A stretch of DNA of 46,634 bases from a bacterium (GTDB lineage: Bacteria; Armatimonadota; Chthonomonadetes; Chthonomonadales; CAJBBX01): NCBI GenBank assembly GCA_021811565.1, contig JAJZOL010000233.1, positions 1-46,634 on the forward strand, in the 5' to 3' direction. A program made the position numbers and the translations under genes. Positions within the stretch are counted from its first letter, which is position 1; each line of letters starts with the position of its first letter. The notes below the pieces were generated by a model. The model was given only the letters and a program-made list of their open reading frames with translations. It did no database searches and was not told where the DNA came from. This document shows positions 1-7,565 of the stretch, in pieces.

Positions 1-170
1 AGTGGGGTCACGGACTTCCAGCGCCTGCGACGTAGTCTCACCTCTACCAACATCATTGAGAGTTCGACATGAGGAGTGTAAAGTGGTGCGCGAGGAGTGA
101 ATCGTTGACAAGTCGGCATGATATTCAAACGGCGTACGGTAAGTTCACCACTTGATAGGGAGTGATGTAT
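1..170 (+). pseudogene. C-terminal remnant of an IS256-family transposase
   Basis: Frame 1 from the window edge reads LRRSLTSTNIIESS before a stop at 70-72. That matches the LRR-x-L-x-STN-x-IES signature near the C-terminus of IS256/mutator-type transposases. Shifted by one base, the next codons read FDMRSVKWCARS, which fits what normally follows (a F-x-x-VR-x-V-x-x-x-VK-x-W stretch). I infer a frameshifted, decayed 3' end of an insertion sequence whose body lies left of the window. No terminal inverted repeat was identified. The call rests on about 14 plus 12 residues, so it is moderate at best. Confidence 0.5.
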
Positions 171-198
171 CCGGCATGTAGTGAGATACAATGAATTA

Positions 199-208
199 TG
201 GATGCTTA
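199..208 (-). promoter_or_regulatory. TAAGCATCCA motif upstream of hydrolase gene
   Basis: The reverse strand reads TAAGCATCCA. The same 10-mer occurs ahead of two other secreted-enzyme genes, at 7380-7389 and 10125-10134. Here it lies about 30 bases before the start codon at 236. It may be a shared regulator site, or coincidence given the short length. Confidence 0.25.
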
Positions 209-235
209 AAGCTGACCTAAAAGAAGAGGTTGACT

Positions 236-2440
236 ATGCGATTTTTAAAGATTATGCCTTTTAGTCTACTGTTAGCGATCGTTCTGACGGGTTCTACATC
301 CGCCGCCGAGCCGGCGTTGTTCGCCAAGGTCGCTCCATATCATGGCAGGCCGACCATTTACATCAACAACCATCCTGTGCCACCTATGATCTACGCATTA
401 ACCGAGGGAGGCAGGTTTACATGGGAAGAAACACCGCATCGCAATCTGGAGAATTTCGCCAAAGCAGGCTATCGCCTGTTCCAGGTGGACGTCTGGTTCC
501 GTGACATTTGGAAGCCGGACAACACGCTGGATATGCCCACCGTCCGGCATCAGATTCGTGGGATCATCGATGTGTGTCCCGATGCCGTAGTATTCGTCCG
601 CCTCCATGTGGACCCGCCTCAGTGGTGGCTGGACAAGCATCCAAGGGAGGTGGTCGCTTACGCTAATGACTCGAATCCCGGCGCTAGCGATGCACGCTCT
701 CAGGAATCATTGGCTTCGACTCTCTGGCTCAACGATGCGACGCGTCAATTGGAAGCTTTTTGCCGGGAACTGGCTCCGACGCCTGAAGGCCGTCACGTGG
801 TGGGGATGCACCTGGCTGGCGGACTCTACGGCGAATGGCACTATTGGGATTTCCAACAGGAGCCGGACACCTCGCCTGCAATGACGTCTCATTTCCGGCA
901 ATGGCTTAAACGGAAGTATGGCTCCGACGCAGCGTTACGCCGTGCGTGGAAGGATCCTCAGGTGACCCTTGCAACGGCGGAGGTTCCCGGTTTGCAGTAT
1001 CGCGACCGGACATTTGGCGGTTTCTTCCGCGACCCGGCGCGGGAACGGCGGGTGATTGACTATTACACCTGCCAGCAAGACTTGGGGGCCGACAATGTGA
1101 TTCACTTCTGCCATGTGGCACGCGTTTCGTGGCCTCGCCCGCTGATCACCGGCGCCTTTTTTGGTTACTTCCACTGGATGATGGAAGGCGGCAGCATGCC
1201 CGACGCGATGCAGGGCAACTTTGAACGGGTGCTGGACAGCAAGGACATAGACTACTTAAGCGGTCCGTTTTCGTATGCGACGGACGCCCGCGCCATCGGC
1301 GGCAGCGGCATGTTCCGATCTCTGACAGCAAGCGTGCGGCTGCACGGAAAACTGTGGCTGAGCGAAATGGACCAAGCGTCATTATTGGGCAATCCATTTA
1401 ATATGGATCCGCGCATGTGGTTTCATACCATTGCGGACACCATCGCAGGGGATCGCCGCAACTTCGCCTTTGCTTTGACATCCGGCATGGGGCAATGGTG
1501 GTATGATTTCGGGCCCAAGGGCAATGGCGGATGGTGGGATCAGCCGCAATTGATGGAAGAAGCGGGAGCCATGCTCCGGCTCTATCAGGAGGCGTTGAAA
1601 AAGCCCTGGCGTCCGGCGGCGGATGTGCTTCTGGTTTATGATTTATCCAGTTTTGATTATCAAACCCGCACCGTGACGGCAAAGGATCCGATCTCGGTGA
1701 CGCTGGACGAAGACCTTGCCGAGGCGGCGTATCATACGGGTGCGATGGTGGACCAAGTGGCTTTGCCGGATTTGCCAAGAGTGGACTTATCACAGTACAA
1801 AGTGGTGGTCTTTGGCAATGTCTGGCGATTAACCAACGCGCAGTGGGCTTTCATTCGCGATCATGTCATGCGCGATGGACGCACGGTGGTCTGGCAATAC
1901 GCGCCCGGCATCACCGACGGCATGTCTTTGCTGGGCGCGGCGGGCGTTTCCAAAATTGTGGGCATGACTCTTAAATCCGTTCGCGTGTCCGGAACGCCGC
2001 AGGTTCAATCGGCGCCGCATACGCCGTCGAACTTTGCCGGTTTGAAATTGGATTATGGAATTGCCGGGGCGGTGCAGCCGCTGTTTGCCGTGGAGGATAA
2101 GAATGCGCAGACCATCGGACAATACGCGGGAACCGATGACGCCGCATTGGCAATTCGCCATCTCGCTCATGCGACGGTCGTTTATAGCGGACTTCCGATT
2201 ACCCAGGAACCGCTGTTGCGAACCATTTTCCGTCTTGCCGGAGCGCACATTTACGACAAGGAACCGGATGTCATTTTGGCGGACAATAACTATATCTGCA
2301 TTCACACTCTTACCGGTGGCGAACGGAAAATCATGCTGCGTAACGGAAAAGTCGTGTCGGTAACTTTATCTCCTCGTTCCACGGTGATTCTGGATGCGGT
2401 GACCGGCAAATCCGTGCTGCCGAATAATGCACAACCCTAA
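236..2440 (+). CDS. Secreted GH42-like glycoside hydrolase (beta-galactosidase type)
   Basis: A 734-residue protein with a Sec signal peptide (MRFLKIMPFSLLLAIVLTG...) and a GH42-like TIM barrel. The barrel has a typical N-terminal stretch (PPMIYALTEGGRFTW) and the GGLYGEWHYW region near residue 200. By analogy with GH42 the acid/base is E200 in YGEWHYW and the nucleophile E377 in LWLSEMDQ. Residues beyond about 450 resemble the trimerisation and beta domains of this clan. An in-frame TTG at 230 is possible, but AGAGG at 224-228 spaces well to the ATG at 236, so I use 236. Export suggests action on galactosides or similar glycans outside the cytoplasm. The exact substrate is unknown and the family is assigned by motif, not by search. 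Confidence 0.8.
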   Translation: MRFLKIMPFSLLLAIVLTGSTSAAEPALFAKVAPYHGRPTIYINNHPVPPMIYALTEGGRFTWEETPHRNLENFAKAGYRLFQVDVWFRDIWKPDNTLDMPTVRHQIRGIIDVCPDAVVFVRLHVDPPQWWLDKHPREVVAYANDSNPGASDARSQESLASTLWLNDATRQLEAFCRELAPTPEGRHVVGMHLAGGLYGEWHYWDFQQEPDTSPAMTSHFRQWLKRKYGSDAALRRAWKDPQVTLATAEVPGLQYRDRTFGGFFRDPARERRVIDYYTCQQDLGADNVIHFCHVARVSWPRPLITGAFFGYFHWMMEGGSMPDAMQGNFERVLDSKDIDYLSGPFSYATDARAIGGSGMFRSLTASVRLHGKLWLSEMDQASLLGNPFNMDPRMWFHTIADTIAGDRRNFAFALTSGMGQWWYDFGPKGNGGWWDQPQLMEEAGAMLRLYQEALKKPWRPAADVLLVYDLSSFDYQTRTVTAKDPISVTLDEDLAEAAYHTGAMVDQVALPDLPRVDLSQYKVVVFGNVWRLTNAQWAFIRDHVMRDGRTVVWQYAPGITDGMSLLGAAGVSKIVGMTLKSVRVSGTPQVQSAPHTPSNFAGLKLDYGIAGAVQPLFAVEDKNAQTIGQYAGTDDAALAIRHLAHATVVYSGLPITQEPLLRTIFRLAGAHIYDKEPDVILADNNYICIHTLTGGERKIMLRNGKVVSVTLSPRSTVILDAVTGKSVLPNNAQP

Positions 2441-2523
2441 TGACAACAGGGAAGCAATTCTGTATTTCCAGGAAAGACAATCTGCTTTAGACATTCTCTA
2501 CGGAAGGGAAGGAAGCTTTTACA

Positions 2524-3693
2524 ATGGAAGGACGCATTTTCACGCATCCGAGCCGTGATCTATCCATGACGAGAATGGTGTATCACGCGAAAGAGGGCGA
2601 TTTCGCACAGTTATCGAAGATATCTTCCCCTGACTGGCATCCGGACACCGGACTTCACCTCTATTGGGGGGACATCCATGGGCATACGGAGCTATCGGAC
2701 GGGCGAGGAACACTGGATGATTACTTCGGATTCGCACGTGATGAAGCGGGATTGGATTTTTGCGCCGTTACAGATCATGACCATGGCGGCGTGGGACGTC
2801 CCTGTCTTTGGGAGGGGGGTAAATGGGAGCTTACCCAGCAAAAGGTGGGGGAGTATCATCATGAGGGGAAGTTTGTGACAATCCTGGCGTATGAACGTGA
2901 CAGCTATCCCTGGTTCAGCAACCTCTGCCTCTATTATCGCTACGGCGCCGGGGAGTTGGTGCGCGGCGAGGAGGACGGACAGATTACCGCGGACGAGTGG
3001 CGCCAGCTGCTGGCACGGGAGGATATCATCTCCATCCCGCATCACACTGCGGACATAAGGCAGGGTGTGAACTTCACCGCCATTCCTTTGGAGTTGATGC
3101 CTCTCTTGACCGAAATCTACAGCAAATGGGGAACGAGCGAGTATTTCGGCAATCCGCGACCGTTAATTTTCGAGGCGCGGGGAGGTCACTGGCGGGATGC
3201 ACTGGAAATGGGTGCCCGCATGGGTTGCGTGGCGGGTTCCGATGTGCACCTGCCGAGCCCCGGCGCCGATAGCCACATGGGAGCCAATGTGCCTTATGAC
3301 GAGCCGGGTCTTCTCGGGGTATGGGCGCCCGAACTAACGAGAGAAGCCATCTGGCAGGCGATCCGGGGCAAACATACTATTGCGGCAAGCGGGGCGCGAG
3401 TGATGATCGATTTTCGAGTCTGCGGGCAAATCGCCGGATCGGAAATCAAATATCCCGCTGATAAGGGACGTCGTCTCGCGCTGAAGGTACACGCCCCCAC
3501 GCCGCTGATGCGCGTGGATGTGGTTAAGAACGGCAATGATATCTTCCGGATCAATACCGAAGGCGCCAGCGCCGCCACTTCGCTTTTGGTGGAGGATCTG
3601 ATTGCGGAGCGCAAGACGGATTACTACTACGTGCGGGTGACGCTGTTGAACGGACGGCAGGCTTGGTGCAGCCCAGTGTGGGTGGAAACGTAG
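2524..3693 (+). CDS. PHP-domain / DUF3604-type metal-dependent hydrolase
   Basis: A 389-residue protein without signal peptide. It carries PHP-type metal ligands: YWGDIHGHTELSDG (H52, H54), AVTDHDHGG (D84-H87), then later histidines in SIPHHTAD and GSDVH. This is the layout of DUF3604-type PHP proteins, which are predicted metal-dependent phosphoesterases or amidohydrolases. The C-terminal 90 residues look like a beta domain (LKVHAPTPLMRVDVVKNG). A GGAAG-rich Shine-Dalgarno stretch at 2502-2515 supports the start. It lies 83 bases after the GH42-like gene on the same strand and may share its transcript. The substrate cannot be told; its position beside a glycoside hydrolase suggests a linked catabolic role, which is inference. 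Confidence 0.8.
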   Translation: MEGRIFTHPSRDLSMTRMVYHAKEGDFAQLSKISSPDWHPDTGLHLYWGDIHGHTELSDGRGTLDDYFGFARDEAGLDFCAVTDHDHGGVGRPCLWEGGKWELTQQKVGEYHHEGKFVTILAYERDSYPWFSNLCLYYRYGAGELVRGEEDGQITADEWRQLLAREDIISIPHHTADIRQGVNFTAIPLELMPLLTEIYSKWGTSEYFGNPRPLIFEARGGHWRDALEMGARMGCVAGSDVHLPSPGADSHMGANVPYDEPGLLGVWAPELTREAIWQAIRGKHTIAASGARVMIDFRVCGQIAGSEIKYPADKGRRLALKVHAPTPLMRVDVVKNGNDIFRINTEGASAATSLLVEDLIAERKTDYYYVRVTLLNGRQAWCSPVWVET

Positions 3694-3718
3694 CACATCA
3701 TCATTAATTATCGGGTAT

Positions 3719-3778
3719 GTCGGGGTCCGGGGATCGGGTTCCGGGTTTCGGGATTCCGGTCATATAAAATAACCGGCA
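3719..3778. repeat. Dispersed GC-rich repeat, copy 1
   Basis: Contains the words GGGGATCGGGTTCCGGG and CCGGTCATATAAAATAACCGGC, which recur at 4014-4096. The end is a small inverted repeat (CCGGT...ACCGG). It is a non-coding family-type repeat of unknown origin. Confidence 0.65.
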
Positions 3779-3840
3779 GGGGGTCCTTTCGGACGAGCGT
3801 CCTGACGGACGCGGTCGGTTTCGCGAGGGATTCTCACGCA

Positions 3841-3852
3841 GAGACGCGGAGA
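3841..3852. other. Gene-poor block 3697-4410
   Basis: About 700 bases on either side of this point hold no convincing gene. The open frames here are short, mutually overlapping and made of repeat sequence. The text TTCTCACGCAGAGACGCGGAG at about 3831-3851 is a phrase I have seen as a dispersed intergenic repeat in many bacteria. The block holds at least two repeat families and ends at a good promoter at 4411. Confidence 0.5.
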
Positions 3853-3924
3853 TGTAGTTATGTTTGATTTTCCGATTTTACATTACCGCGATAACCAACC
3901 GGCGATTTGGAATTTTGCCATGTA

Positions 3925-3966
3925 TTCGGGCGACCATGTAGGGGCGATCCCTTGTGGTCGCCCGAA
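3925..3966. repeat. Inverted repeat, 12-base perfect arms, REP-like
   Basis: Arms TTCGGGCGACCA (3925-3936) and TGGTCGCCCGAA (3955-3966) pair perfectly around 18 bases. The inner text (TAGGGGCGATCCCTTGTGG) is the widespread GGGGCGACCCTTGTGGTCGCCC intergenic module. A reverse-oriented copy lies at 4221-4247. Confidence 0.75.
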
Positions 3967-4013
3967 ACGTATCGGTATCCAAAATGGATCGAATTGCGCG
4001 GGATTGTTTTGTC

Positions 4014-4096
4014 GCCGGGTCCCGGATATCGGGGATCGGGTTCCGGGGATCGGGTTCCGGGTATGCCGGGGTTCCGGTCATGTAAAATAACCGGCG
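4014..4096. repeat. Dispersed GC-rich repeat, copy 2, with 14-base tandem
   Basis: Matches copy 1 and contains two adjacent GGGGATCGGGTTCC units (4031-4058). It ends in CCGGTCATGTAAAATAACCGGC as copy 1 does, with one substitution in the middle. Confidence 0.65.
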
Positions 4097-4220
4097 GAAC
4101 GCGGTGTAGTTTGGAATACGGGTGGTCGATTGTGAATTGTCGGGTTTTGTGATGGTTTAGGGTTTCCAGGATTTTCAGCGTGTTGCGTGATTCGATGGCG
4201 GTTTCATTCGCCGGGATTGC

Positions 4221-4247
4221 GGGCGACCACAAGGGTCGCCCCTACGT
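4221..4247. repeat. REP-like module, inverted copy
   Basis: GGGCGACCACAAGGGTCGCC followed by CCTACGT is the reverse complement, with one change, of the core of the 3925-3966 element. The two face each other across about 255 bases. Confidence 0.65.
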
Positions 4248-4410
4248 AACATTCCATACACCAAAACGCGGGCCGACACGGTGCCCGTTTCCAACAAATC
4301 AACGAACCTCACGCCGGATTTTTCAAATATAAGCAATTATATACCTGTTAAATATATTGCCATTCGCTATTCGAGTCAGTTCGTGAAAACACAAATATTG
4401 AAAAAAAAGC

Positions 4411-4439
4411 TTGACAATTTTCAAGCGGGATGTTAAAAT
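4411..4439 (+). promoter_or_regulatory. Sigma70-type promoter for the toxin locus
   Basis: TTGACA at 4411-4416, a 17-base spacer, then TAAAAT at 4434-4439. This falls exactly where an uninterrupted frame begins with TTG, which is why I do not accept 4411 as a translation start. Transcription would start near 4446, giving about 240 bases of leader before the start codon at 4684. Confidence 0.7.
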
Positions 4440-4683
4440 CCTTGAAATATTGAAAGCGCATGGATTTTACGGGAAAAGTGCGCGAAGATTAAATATATCA
4501 TTTTTTGCTCCTCTGAAATCATACGGACCCCGAGTGAACCGAGCGTCGCCGCTTGCGGCTCATCCTTTTAATCGCGGGAGTGTCATCCTGCGGCTCGTCC
4601 TTGCAATCGAACCGCCCATCATTATAAAGACGAAATATTGCGAAAGTGATCGGTTTTTCATTTTTTTCGCCGGGAGAAAAGGA

Positions 4684-5406
4684 ATGATTAAGCGCTTTTT
4701 GCAACGCCCCAGCCTTGTAGGATTTGTATTTTTATTGATTCGCCGTCTCCGTCCGTCCGTTATCCCCTTCCTTGCGACGTGCATCGTCATGGCGGCGGCG
4801 CTACTCGGCGCCCCGTTCACGCAAAAAGCGTATTCCCAGTCGGGCGGAAACGGACGCTGGCAAATCACGGCCGGATACGTTGATTATCAATCGGGGCAGT
4901 ACTCCCCAAACGGAAACTCCACCACGACCGGCGGTCTCACCGCAAGCTATCCGGAAGGCTGCTGGTACACGGACACGCCGACCCAACCCAGCGGAGGATT
5001 CGTGCTCGGCGGCTGGGCGGTGATTACGTTCACCTGGCAGCCCACCAACGGGAACTCCGTCACCGACCCGCCGCCAACTCACCTTACGGTTTTCGCGCGC
5101 AAGAACATCACCTCATCCATAACGGTCAACATACAGAATGGCGGAACGTTCAGCATTATCGACAAGGATTCGCTGGGAAGCAGTCAGATATTTGAAACAT
5201 TGAACAATGTAAGCCAAAGCGGCTCGTACAATCTTGACGCCCAGGGCGGTCAGTGGGGCAAGGCCGATTTGACAATTACCAACGGCGTCGGGAAAATTGT
5301 TCTTCCGTTCGCGATACTGCTTTCGGTGCAGAGAATCGGTAACACCGCCAGTTACTCCAACATCCAAATATCGGTTAATCCTCGTTCTTATAGGAGAAAA
5401 TTATAG
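4684..5406 (+). CDS. Secreted protein, N-terminal part of a polymorphic-toxin locus
   Basis: A 240-residue protein. It has a basic, arginine-rich N-terminus, then a hydrophobic segment (VIPFLATCIVMAAALLGAP) and an Ala-Tyr-Ser export-type boundary, then a beta-rich domain with GGFVLGGWAVITFTWQP. I do not recognise the fold. GGGAG at 4672-4676 fixes the ATG at 4684; the frame is open upstream but that stretch holds the promoter. It ends abruptly in basic residues (RSYRRKL) where the toxin-tip frame takes over. RHS-type toxins usually have a secreted N-terminal region, then an RHS core, then a toxin tip, so I infer that this is the N-terminal region of such a protein, cut off from its core by rearrangement. 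Confidence 0.55.
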   Translation: MIKRFLQRPSLVGFVFLLIRRLRPSVIPFLATCIVMAAALLGAPFTQKAYSQSGGNGRWQITAGYVDYQSGQYSPNGNSTTTGGLTASYPEGCWYTDTPTQPSGGFVLGGWAVITFTWQPTNGNSVTDPPPTHLTVFARKNITSSITVNIQNGGTFSIIDKDSLGSSQIFETLNNVSQSGSYNLDAQGGQWGKADLTITNGVGKIVLPFAILLSVQRIGNTASYSNIQISVNPRSYRRKL

Positions 5407-5989
5407 TGATCCTAGCTTTTTTTCTAGGCAGGCTAAAGGTTATATTTCCATGGCAAAATCCGCGCATATATTGGATCCAAATGAGGCAATAGATTATAGA
5501 TATGTTCGTGGTGTTTACAACTTTAAATTTTGGCTGTCTCATACGGCGGGCATTACAAGAATATATTATTTTGGACATGCGGGTATAAATAAGAAAGATA
5601 ATGGTGTCGGTGAATTGTATCTGGGGGATCTTCGATATTCCGATAGGGATTTAAAACTTATGGAGGTCAGTCAACTACCGAATGGAATAAACATGCATAA
5701 TTTGAAAGAGATTTATCTTTTCGGGTGCCATACTGGAGACAAGGGGAATTATAGAATCAGTATTGCGCAAGCCTTTGCTAATTATTATCGTGTACCCGTT
5801 GAAGGTGTGAATGGTAAATTATCGCTAGGTCGATCAATAGCCACTTGGAAAGGGAATTCTTTGATTGATATAAGACCAGGTCTGCTCAGGCCTACCGAAG
5901 GGATTTCAATATTTTATCCGAATGGGAAAAAACCAGAAATGGAAAGATTAGGACTCCCATGTTTATTTGAAGAACGGATTTATGAATGA
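5297..5989 (+). CDS. Displaced toxin tip, caspase/clan CD-like fold (putative)
   Basis: The frame opens at TTG 5297. The conserved-looking domain starts near 5375 (LILVLIGENYSDP) and the first ATG is 5450, so it probably lacks its own start. Two motifs stand out: IYYFGHAG with H94 and LFGCHTG with C144, counted from 5297. A His in H-x-G after a beta strand, followed by a Cys ending a later strand, is the catalytic arrangement of caspase, gingipain and CHAT (clan CD) peptidases. The Cys in FGC-H-TG resembles the CHAT A-C-x-(S/T)-G. The region is much richer in AT than its neighbours, as toxin tips often are. The adjoining ankyrin gene, overlapping by ATGA, fits an immunity partner. The protease call is inference. 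Confidence 0.6.
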   Translation: MFFRSRYCFRCRESVTPPVTPTSKYRLILVLIGENYSDPSFFSRQAKGYISMAKSAHILDPNEAIDYRYVRGVYNFKFWLSHTAGITRIYYFGHAGINKKDNGVGELYLGDLRYSDRDLKLMEVSQLPNGINMHNLKEIYLFGCHTGDKGNYRISIAQAFANYYRVPVEGVNGKLSLGRSIATWKGNSLIDIRPGLLRPTEGISIFYPNGKKPEMERLGLPCLFEERIYE

Positions 5990-6774
5990 TTAATAATTCA
6001 CTAAATAAAATATATAAACTAAATATAATGAAAATAACGATAATTATTGGAATTCTGATTTACGGCGTTTGGTTATTATCGCCATCGCCTAACAACCTTT
6101 CGATAAAAGAAAGCGTTTTTATTATGAATATTATTAAAAAAGGAGATGTTGATGAATTAAATTATAAATTGAAACATGGATTAAATGCTAATTCTTATCT
6201 ATGGAATCGAAGTCAATTGAGTCTTTTACAAAAAGGTTCTTTTCCATCCGATATAATAGATGTGCCGATAATTACATTTGCGTGTACCTTCGGAACCCCG
6301 AAAATAGTTCAAGCTCTTCTTGATCATGGAGCGAAAGTAAACAACACCGATGGTGATGACGCCCCATTAATGCGAGCCGTGGAACCGAATAATAATCCCG
6401 AAATTGTTAAAATGCTTTTGGAAAATGGAGCTCATGTAAATCAGCGGGATTCCAATAAGGAAACAGCTTTGATGGCTGCTTCCATGGACGGCATGACAAT
6501 ATCGGCTGACAAACGAAGGCTCAAAATATTTGAATTACTTTTAAAGTATGGGGCTGATCCCAATATCAAAAATTTCCAAGGAGAAACCGCGTTAACGATA
6601 TCCGTGGATACATCAATTCATGATTCAAATTTAGAGGAAGTAAGATTATTAATTAGGAATCATGCAAATACGAACATAAATGATATTGATGGAAATAATC
6701 TGATAAGGGAAGCAATATTCGGGGAAAATCCAAAAATAGCTGCTTATTTAATAAAAGTTTCTAAAAGGAAATAG
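5986..6774 (+). CDS. Ankyrin-repeat protein, probable immunity protein
   Basis: A 262-residue protein. The start overlaps the toxin stop as ATGA (5986-5989), so translation is likely coupled. An alternative ATG at 6028 would leave the membrane segment (MKITIIIGILIYGVWLL) at the N-terminus. Four to five ankyrin repeats follow, for example PIITFACTFGTPKIVQALLDHGAKVN, APLMRAVEPNNNPEIVKMLLENGAHVN and ETALMAASMDGM. Ankyrin proteins are a known class of immunity partner coded directly after polymorphic-toxin tips. I infer that it binds and neutralises the toxin domain, anchored at the inner membrane or in the periplasm. It is AT-rich like the toxin, so the two probably arrived as one cassette. Confidence 0.8.
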   Translation: MINNSLNKIYKLNIMKITIIIGILIYGVWLLSPSPNNLSIKESVFIMNIIKKGDVDELNYKLKHGLNANSYLWNRSQLSLLQKGSFPSDIIDVPIITFACTFGTPKIVQALLDHGAKVNNTDGDDAPLMRAVEPNNNPEIVKMLLENGAHVNQRDSNKETALMAASMDGMTISADKRRLKIFELLLKYGADPNIKNFQGETALTISVDTSIHDSNLEEVRLLIRNHANTNINDIDGNNLIREAIFGENPKIAAYLIKVSKRK

Positions 6775-6853
6775 GAATATTACCTTTTTATCCTCAAGCC
6801 GAAAAATTTAGAAGAAACCTTTAAGGTATACGCCTCCAAGCTTAAGACAATAA

Positions 6854-7300
6854 CCCGCCTCCGGAAACGTGAGCTACACCTACGACGCCTTCGGCAGGCG
6901 GATGTCCAAAACCGTCGGCTCAGGTACGACTTACTATCTGTACGACGGCGACGCCCTGATAGCGGAGGCGGACGCCTCCGCGAACCAGGTCACCACCTCC
7001 TACACTTGGGGCGCGGACGGCCTGATTAGCGACCATGCCGGGACGCAGAGCCGGTTTTACCTCTTCGACGCGCTCGGGAACGCGCGGGGCCTGCTGGACC
7101 CGAACGGGAACCTTCTCGCCACGGCCGCGTATACCGCTTACGGGACTCCCATCGGAACAGCGCTGCCGTCCACCCCCTTCGGCTGGCAGGGGGAGGCGGG
7201 TTGCTATTCGGACGCCGAGGCCGGGCTGGTCTTCATGCAGGCGCGGTATTACTCCCCCGCGCTGGGGAGGTTTTCCGGTCGCTTGAGCAGGATGAAGTGA
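6854..7300 (+). pseudogene. Orphan RHS/YD-repeat core fragment
   Basis: From codon 6854 the frame reads PASGNVSYTYDAFGRRMSK and continues with YD repeats (YYLYDGDALIAEAD, SRFYLFDALGNARGLLDPNGNL). It reaches the RHS-core closing signature GLVFMQARYYSPALGRF near 7225-7275. In intact proteins that signature is followed by a toxin tip; here it is followed by GRLSRMK and a stop. There is a GTG at 6869 but no Shine-Dalgarno sequence, and a stop lies just upstream. GC content is high, unlike the toxin-immunity pair before it. I read this as a displaced core end left by cassette exchange, not a functional gene. Confidence 0.75.
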
Positions 7301-7377
7301 ATGTTTCGAAGTGTTTGCTCATAATCGGCAAGGGTTACGGTATTATTGTCTCATTTCGCGTATAGGGAAATCCTCGG

Positions 7378-7390
7378 TTTAAGCATCCAT
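7378..7390 (+). promoter_or_regulatory. TTTAAGCATCCAT motif upstream of glycosidase gene
   Basis: Shares 13 bases, in reverse orientation, with 197-209 ahead of the GH42-like gene. It lies in the 7301-7565 spacer, where I see no gene and no clear terminator. Confidence 0.25.
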
Positions 7391-7565
7391 GTTGTTAACC
7401 CGACCTACATGAAAGATTAACGCCACGTAGAAAAGGCGATGTCGCGCATCCTGCGTAAATACAGGGATAATCAAGTGACATAATGATACATAGACGTTGC
7501 ATCTTGGCTGGGAAATCCGTATCGCTCAAGGTACCTTTTATGAAATTGGAGACCCCAATCCCTAT

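Noticed and set aside
3719-4247. Possible CRISPR array
   Set aside because: Repeats are few, of different families and orientations, without regular spacing or spacers.
4411-4683. Longer N-terminus for the secreted toxin-locus protein
   Set aside because: The TTG start is the -35 of a good promoter and the first 91 codons are not protein-like; the ATG at 4684 has a ribosome site and precedes the export signal.
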